Positions 7,005-10,207 of a DNA stretch of 10,207 nucleotides are shown here, piece after piece. Every line of letters starts with the position of its first letter. Positions within the stretch are counted from its first letter, which is position 1. Location: the NCBI GenBank assembly GCA_011065005.1, contig JAAKFP010000047.1, forward strand, positions 1 to 10,207, written 5' to 3'. The DNA comes from Chlamydiota bacterium (GTDB taxonomy: Bacteria > Chlamydiota > Chlamydiia > Chlamydiales > Waddliaceae). Under the pieces are notes generated by a model that searched no databases, was not told the DNA's origin, and was given only the letters and a program-made list of their open reading frames with translations. The translations under genes and the position numbers were made by a program.

Positions 7005-7483
7005 TGAAGGTCGTCCTTTACCAACCCCAGATCCCGCAAAATACAGGGAACATTGTTCGCACCTGCTCTGTAACAGGCTGCGAACTAGCCCTGGTTCCCC
7101 CATTAGGATTTAGTACAGGAGATCGCTGGCTGAAGAGAGCAGGCCTCGACTACTGGGAAGGTGTAGAGGTAAGCTTCCTCGAAGACCTGGAAACCGCTCT
7201 TGAAGAAACATCCCAACCGTTCTACTTCTTTTCCAGCAAGGTGGACACGCCATACACTAGCGTAACATACACTCCCACAGACTGGCTCATCTTCGGCTCG
7301 GAAACGGAAGGCCTACCGGAAGTATTCTTTCAAAAATGGCCCGAACGTTTCATAACCATCCCCATGCTTCCGGAATCACGTTGCCTAAACCTTGCCACAA
7401 CAGTCGGCATCGCCATCTTTGAGGCGTGGCGGCAACAAGGCTTCGAGGTGATTAAACGCAAAGACGCAAACTCGCAAAGATAA
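7004..7483 (+). CDS. trmL: tRNA (cytidine/uridine-34-2'-O)-methyltransferase, TrmL/SpoU family
   Basis: 159 residues, the normal TrmL length (about 155). It is a SPOUT-fold enzyme that transfers methyl from S-adenosylmethionine to the ribose of the wobble nucleotide of certain leucine tRNAs. Motif 1 is PQIPQNTGNIVRTC (8-21) with Asn13 and Arg19. Motif 2 is WLIFGSETEGLP (94-105). Motif 3, which forms the trefoil-knot cofactor pocket, is ESRCLNLATTVGIAIFEAWRQ (124-144); the common Ser after Arg126 is Cys127. The GTG start is the only one that leaves the family's short N-terminus (three residues before VLYQP). It lacks a good ribosome-binding site and is probably translated by coupling from the FKBP gene through the mini-ORF. 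In Chlamydia the gene after this one is, from memory, trxA; here none follows. Confidence 0.95.
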   Translation: MKVVLYQPQIPQNTGNIVRTCSVTGCELALVPPLGFSTGDRWLKRAGLDYWEGVEVSFLEDLETALEETSQPFYFFSSKVDTPYTSVTYTPTDWLIFGSETEGLPEVFFQKWPERFITIPMLPESRCLNLATTVGIAIFEAWRQQGFEVIKRKDANSQR

Positions 7484-7599
7484 TTTTATAAGAAGAACGT
7501 CTGCCCCCTCTCCCTCCGTTAGCTTCTAAACCACTGCGAAATTGACCCCTCCAAACATAGCCTTGAGAAATTAAAATAAAGACTTTATAAAATTCACCC

Positions 7600-7680
7600 C
7601 AACGGACTCGAGGCCTTTTATAGCGCTAAAACTAAACAAAAAAAGCCCTTACAAGGTATTTTAAAGGCTTTTTTCCGTTG
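7600..7680 (+). terminator. Intrinsic terminator downstream of trmL
   Basis: AAAAAAGCC (7639-7647) pairs with GGCTTTTTT (7666-7674), giving a GC-capped stem ending in six T, 155 nt after the trmL stop. An outer repeat CAACGGA (7600-7606) / TCCGTTG (7674-7680) brackets it. The loop is 18 nt with some A-T pairs possible. The A-run on the 5' side would also allow termination from the other strand. The 116 nt between trmL and this element (7484-7599) show nothing I can identify. Confidence 0.6.
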
Positions 7681-7706
7681 AGAAGTAGATTTTAGCACTA
7701 TTTTAT

Positions 7707-7789
7707 TAGCCTGAAGGGCTAAAAGTGCAACAGCCCAGTGGCAACGCCCTGGGTGTGAATCAACAAAATATCGCAGCCTGAAGGGCTGC
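7707..7789. repeat. REP-like cluster: two AGCCTGAAGGGCT hairpins flanking a CCCAG/CTGGG hairpin
   Basis: The 13-mer AGCCTGAAGGGCT occurs at 7708-7720 and 7775-7787. Each is the core of a hairpin (TAGCC-TGAAG-GGCTA at 7707-7721, GCAGCC-TGAAG-GGCTGC at 7773-7789). Between them CCCAG (7734-7738) pairs with CTGGG (7749-7753). Sequences of this style are scattered between genes in many Planctomycetes, Verrucomicrobia and Bacteroidetes genomes, as I recall them, and are often mistranslated as small hypothetical proteins. No transposase lies in this window. Confidence 0.65.
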
Positions 7790-7808
7790 AAGGTGCTACG
7801 CAGGATCC

Positions 7809-7993
7809 TGCAGTCCTTCGAGGCTGTCAGTAAATATTGTCGGGTTGAATTTCTACTCTTTTTTCGGATCTTGGCCCTGAACACAAGCTCCCTACTCTTA
7901 GGAGTATGTGAACTTGTGTTCAGGACCAATCTCCAAAAAAATAGCTCAAAATTCAACTGCGACCCTATTTACTGACAGCCTCGAAGGACTGCG
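7809..7993. repeat. 185-nt imperfect palindrome, MITE-like or giant hairpin
   Basis: The outer arms 7811-7836 and 7966-7991 are perfectly complementary over 26 nt (extendable by one G-C and one G-U pair). The inner arms 7871-7887 and 7913-7929 match at 16 of 17 positions (TTGGCCCTGAACACAAG). The middle parts match with bulges (GTTGAAT/ATTCAAC, T-run/A-run). The tip is TACTC-TTAG-GAGTA (7893-7906). It abuts a perfect 12-bp palindrome GCAGGATCCTGC (7800-7811). I see no target-site duplication. Open frames across it are by-products of the palindrome. Confidence 0.8.
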
Positions 7994-8026
7994 ATGTTAT
8001 CCTTATAAACGTAAAAGTAAGACTGG

Positions 8027-8141
8027 TTCCTGGGGGGGGTACAGGGTTTGAAAATTCGAACTCTGTATGAGAGCTCAAAATTAGCTAACAAAGTTAATGG
8101 CTCTCTCTCCTGAAATTCGGAGTAGGTACAACCCCCAGGGA
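8027..8141 (+). ncRNA. Candidate multi-branched structured RNA
   Basis: A closing stem of 8 perfect pairs (8029-8036 with 8132-8139, CCTGGGGG/CCCCCAGG) encloses three consecutive hairpins. They are 8041-8051 with 8056-8066 (11 pairs including two G-U), GAGAGC (8069-8074) with GCTCTC (8100-8105), and CTCC (8107-8110) with GGAG (8119-8122). This cloverleaf-like layout in a stretch without a protein gene suggests a structured RNA. It matches no family I know (not tRNA, tmRNA, SRP or RNase P RNA). Pairing was found by eye, so part may be chance. A separate 8-bp hairpin (8179-8186 with 8196-8203) follows. Confidence 0.3.
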
Positions 8142-8393
8142 AAAAGGGGGCGTGAATGTTGCTGAACGGGATAAATGAGGTGTCTTTTGGCAGCTAAGAC
8201 GCCAGGATTGGGGGGATTAAGCACTATCCTTTGTGTTACTCCTTTATTCGGTCGACGAGAAAAAGGGGATTTTATACTTAGAGAGAATAGGCTCTCATTC
8301 CGAGTTGTTTTGAGAGTGGTGAATAGGTGTTCGTGAGATTAATCGAGCCTTGATCCTCAAAAGACCACTTATGAACACTATACCGAAACGCAG
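8142..8393. other. Intergenic stretch without recognisable gene
   Basis: Apart from the hairpin GGTGTCTT/AAGACGCC (8179-8203) I see no protein gene, tRNA or clear promoter. It contains several G-runs (8146-8150, 8210-8215). It is the region downstream of the - strand nucleotidyltransferase operon; I found no convincing terminator for that operon. Confidence 0.5.
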
Positions 8394-8993
8394 TCAAATA
8401 CCGTTTCCGATCCATATTTTGATAGACTCTAAATTTTCCTTCTGCTGTTCATTCAATTTCTTTCGCGCCAGATCCTTTGGAATTCCTCTTTTTTTGGCTA
8501 AGTTGACGAGATCTGTTAGATCTTGAACCCTATCAGAGTTCAATTTCATAACAAATATGGATGCCAAATCAGCAACAGGCAACCCATCAGCTATAGAGTC
8601 GAGATCCTTATCTATGTGATAGGGATTTCTGTGTCCACTAGGATAGATATGACCCGCTTCTAGAAAATCAATATAACCTCCAGAAGGTGAAATCCATGAG
8701 ACAACACCCAAAGATTCATGGTCTCGTCTCCATGCTGGAGGGGGCCGAGGGAGGCTACTAGAAACAAAAATATCTATATCTTGCGTGTAGCGAAACCCTT
8801 CATCACCGTAGTCTTCTTTAGATGGCCGGAGGTGTTGAATTAAGGCAATCGAACCCACAATAATCGGATCCAAATCATTTTCCCTAAGATGTTTGAACAA
8901 AAATCGTATCTCACTTTCTGTGGGTGGACGATGCGTTTTATTTTCATTGTTCTCAATGCTTTTTCTGATGTAATTCGACACATAGGATTTCAT
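8394..8993 (-). CDS. Nucleotidyltransferase-fold protein with intact GS...DxD active site
   Basis: 199 residues. VGSIALIQHL (46-55) followed by TQDIDIFV (70-77) is the GS-x(n)-DxD signature of the minimal (MNT/AbiEii-like) nucleotidyltransferase fold. Asp72 and Asp74 would bind metal and Asp109 in GGYIDFLE (106-112) fits the third acidic position. The C-terminal part FVMKLNSDRVQDLTDLVNLAKKRGI (147-171) has the Lys...Asp-x-x-Asp-Leu helix common to AbiEii/DUF1814/DUF6036-type proteins. It starts 2 nt after the stop of its paralogue, with AAAGGAG in the end of that gene as ribosome-binding site, so the two are one operon. The role is unknown. Members of this superfamily include toxins that add nucleotides to tRNA, abortive-infection proteins and antitoxins of HEPN toxins; no HEPN partner is present here. 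Confidence 0.8.
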   Translation of the reverse strand: MKSYVSNYIRKSIENNENKTHRPPTESEIRFLFKHLRENDLDPIIVGSIALIQHLRPSKEDYGDEGFRYTQDIDIFVSSSLPRPPPAWRRDHESLGVVSWISPSGGYIDFLEAGHIYPSGHRNPYHIDKDLDSIADGLPVADLASIFVMKLNSDRVQDLTDLVNLAKKRGIPKDLARKKLNEQQKENLESIKIWIGNGI

Positions 8994-8995
8994 CT

Positions 8996-9616
8996 TTACT
9001 TCTCCTTTGCTAATCTACGTTTCAGCCACTGTTTTAAACGGTTTAGGTTTTTCCTCTGATCCTCATTCAAGAGCTCAGTCTCAAGATTTTCTGGGATCCC
9101 CATGGAATCGGCCAAAGATAATAGGTCGAGTAAATCTCTGTGCTTTTTAACCTTCAGTTTTTCTACAAAAACTGTTTTAAAATCCATGACGGGGCAATGT
9201 ACTGTTGCAGACTCTTCATCGAGCGAAATGCTATCAATATTGTTCACCTCTTGGAACTGTACATAACCTCTGCTCGGAGATATCCATAACAGATTACCTA
9301 ACTCATCTAGAACTTCTTCCCATGATTCTGGAATAGGCGGTAGCTTGGGAGAAATGACCAACAGAATTTTACTTATTGGACGAAAAATGCCCGCACGCAT
9401 ATCCCGATAGTAAGGATGGAGATGTTTGATAACAGCCAGAGTATCCCCAATAACAAACTTGACGCCGTGCTTCGAAAAATGCATGAGCAGCGCTTCAACT
9501 TCATCAAAACAAGGAGGAATAGTAACCATCTGATCATGGTTTGAGTAAGGGTTACGTCTTCTACAAAGCGCAATGTAATCGGCAAAATATTTTTCAAGAA
9601 ACAGGTGTCTATTCAA
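8996..9616 (-). CDS. Inactive-looking paralogue of the nucleotidyltransferase-fold protein
   Basis: 206 residues from a TTG codon that has AGAGG (complement of 9622-9626) 5 nt upstream. It is colinear with the next gene product: GDTLAVIKHLHP (57-68) matches GSIALIQHLRP, LLWISPSRGYVQFQEV (109-124) matches VVSWISPSGGYIDFLEA, and the C-terminal KLKVKKHRDLLDLLSLADSMGIP (153-175) matches as well. All active-site acids are replaced: Asp72/Asp74/Asp109 of the partner correspond to Lys83/Leu85/Gln120, and the GS motif to GDT. It is therefore predicted to keep the fold without catalysis. As the first gene of a tightly coupled pair it could be a regulatory or neutralising subunit; that is inference. 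The reading frame is intact with conserved neighbourhood residues, which argues against simple decay. Confidence 0.75.
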   Translation of the reverse strand: MNRHLFLEKYFADYIALCRRRNPYSNHDQMVTIPPCFDEVEALLMHFSKHGVKFVIGDTLAVIKHLHPYYRDMRAGIFRPISKILLVISPKLPPIPESWEEVLDELGNLLWISPSRGYVQFQEVNNIDSISLDEESATVHCPVMDFKTVFVEKLKVKKHRDLLDLLSLADSMGIPENLETELLNEDQRKNLNRLKQWLKRRLAKEK

Positions 9617-9650
9617 AGCAACCTCTTTGTCGGCTCTTCTAATGTATCAT

Positions 9651-9681
9651 CCTGTGGTTATAACCACCAGGGTTTTTTTTT
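9651..9681. promoter_or_regulatory. Palindrome upstream of the nucleotidyltransferase operon: operator or terminator
   Basis: GTGGTTATAACCAC (9654-9667) is a perfect 14-bp palindrome. With CCT (9651-9653) and AGG (9669-9671) it forms a longer hairpin followed by GTTTTTTTTT, which is the form of an intrinsic terminator in the + direction. It also sits 38 nt before the TTG start of the - strand operon, where a -35 region would lie (a weak -10, TACATT, is on the complement of 9643-9648). It could thus be an operator for autoregulation, a terminator, or both. Confidence 0.5.
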
Positions 9682-9900
9682 GTTTACCTGCTTATTCTTG
9701 AGCCGTTGATGCGTTAGCCTTTCTAGGCCAATAATTTTTAGATCATCTGTTGATGGATGACACGTGTAACATCGATGATGTATGACAAGACTGTCACTTT
9801 GAGAACGTTGAATCGCGAGAGCTTGCTCTTGTCAAAAACCAAATTTTGAGTGTGTTTCGGTGTAAACATTGTCTTTTTACTTGCCCCGTGATATCATCTC
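9682..9900. other. Intergenic stretch without recognisable gene
   Basis: It lies between the nucleotidyltransferase operon and the shikimate kinase remnant. It holds short palindromes (ACATC-GAT-GATGT near 9769-9781) and GACAAG (9784-9789) / CTTGTC (9828-9833), but no convincing gene or RNA. Confidence 0.4.
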
Positions 9901-10158
9901 TTACGGGTATAGCGCATCCGATTGGCGAAAGATTATTAATACTATTTCTTCAATCGAAAGAGAAGTGATGTCAATCGCAAAGGTCTGCACTTTTTCAAAG
10001 AGGGGAAGCCGCCGTCTTATGAGCTCTTCAAAAGCTTCCCTTCTGTTCTCCGTTCGAAGGGTAGCAGGGGAGTCATTGTCCACCTTGGGGTAATGAAAGT
10101 GTCTTAGAAAAAAATTATTCCACAATGAGAGGAAAATCTGTAAAAAGTATCCTTGCTC
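9901..10158 (-). pseudogene. C-terminal remnant of a shikimate kinase
   Basis: The frame is open from the stop at 10159-10161 down to the stop at 9901-9903, about 85 codons. Counting from an in-frame TTG at 10125, residues 17-66 (complement of about 9928-10077) read NDSPATLRTENRREAFEELI then RRRLPLFEKVQTFAIDITSL then SIEEIVLIIF. This resembles the end of AroK/AroL: an Arg-rich lid followed by R-x-P-L-Y/F-E-x-V-A-x-x-x-I-D-T-x-x-x-S-x-E-E-V-V. The P-loop and shikimate-binding part would lie beyond the stop at 10159. Thus the gene is broken by stop or frameshift, or only its end survives. A different - strand frame is open from the window edge (10118-10207, 30 codons) and might hold earlier sequence, but the match is too weak to claim. 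Confidence 0.5.
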
Positions 10159-10207
10159 TTATTGTCCAAAATGCCAATTCAGAATACCTTTCATACACAA
10201 ATGCTGA

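Noticed and set aside
7618..7956. 112-codon - strand open frame with a fragment reading LQPFRLRYFVDSHPGRC
   Set aside because: It runs across the REP-like cluster and half of the 185-nt palindrome; such peptides are typical mistranslations of these repeats.
7793..7975. 60-codon + strand open frame
   Set aside because: It lies entirely within the giant palindrome and simply reflects it.
7800..8000. Target-site duplication around the giant palindrome
   Set aside because: Flanking bases (CAGGATCC on the left, ATGTTATC on the right) show no direct repeat beyond chance.
8027..8260. Group II intron, tRNA or tmRNA
   Set aside because: I saw no GTGYG 5' end, domain V consensus, T-loop with CCA end or SsrA tag; only a generic multi-branched fold is supported.
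9869..10093. 74-codon + strand open frame opposite the shikimate kinase remnant
   Set aside because: The opposite strand gives a recognisable shikimate kinase C-terminus, while this frame matches nothing.

Overview
The window looks like chromosomal DNA of a member of the phylum Chlamydiae, most likely an environmental (Parachlamydia/Waddlia/Simkania-type) lineage. The main reason is the run hisS - aspS - mip-like FKBP - trmL (SpoU family), all on the + strand, which from memory is the order of the Chlamydia hisS-aspS-mip-spoU block. A supporting point is an aspartyl-tRNA synthetase with the residues expected of a non-discriminating enzyme. The phylum assignment is inference; the protein families are read from motifs.

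Layout. 1-268 is a leader with a large 35-nt-arm imperfect inverted repeat. 269-2671 encodes an 800-residue single-pass membrane protein with a degenerate N-terminal FHA fold and a large C-terminal domain, an architecture like SctD/CdsD of type III secretion, though the identity is unproven. A near-perfect 34-nt-arm hairpin (2680-2762) separates it from hisS (2865-4307), which is followed after 16 nt by aspS (4324-6102). A hairpin overlaps the aspS stop. A TTGACA-type promoter then precedes the exported FKBP-type prolyl isomerase (6205-6975). This is joined to trmL (7004-7483) through a 9-codon mini-ORF that overlaps both genes by one base. A terminator-like hairpin follows at 7639-7674.

7675-8393 has no convincing protein gene but is dense in structure: two copies of AGCCTGAAGGGCT around a CCCAG/CTGGG hairpin (REP-like), a 185-nt imperfect palindrome (7809-7993), and a candidate multi-branched RNA (8027-8141).

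The last part is on the - strand. A two-gene operon (9616 to 8394) encodes paralogous nucleotidyltransferase-fold proteins. The promoter-distal one keeps the GS...DxD active site and the promoter-proximal one has lost all the acidic residues. A 14-bp perfect palindrome lies just upstream. At the window edge is what looks like the C-terminal remnant of a shikimate kinase gene (9901-10158).

How it fits together: 269-7483 is translation and envelope housekeeping (two aminoacyl-tRNA synthetases, a wobble-base tRNA methylase, a periplasmic chaperone). From 7484 onward the window looks like an accessory insertion zone with repeats, a possible toxin-antitoxin or defence-type nucleotidyltransferase pair, and gene decay. 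The nucleotidyltransferase/pseudo-nucleotidyltransferase pair is the best candidate here for an undescribed system.
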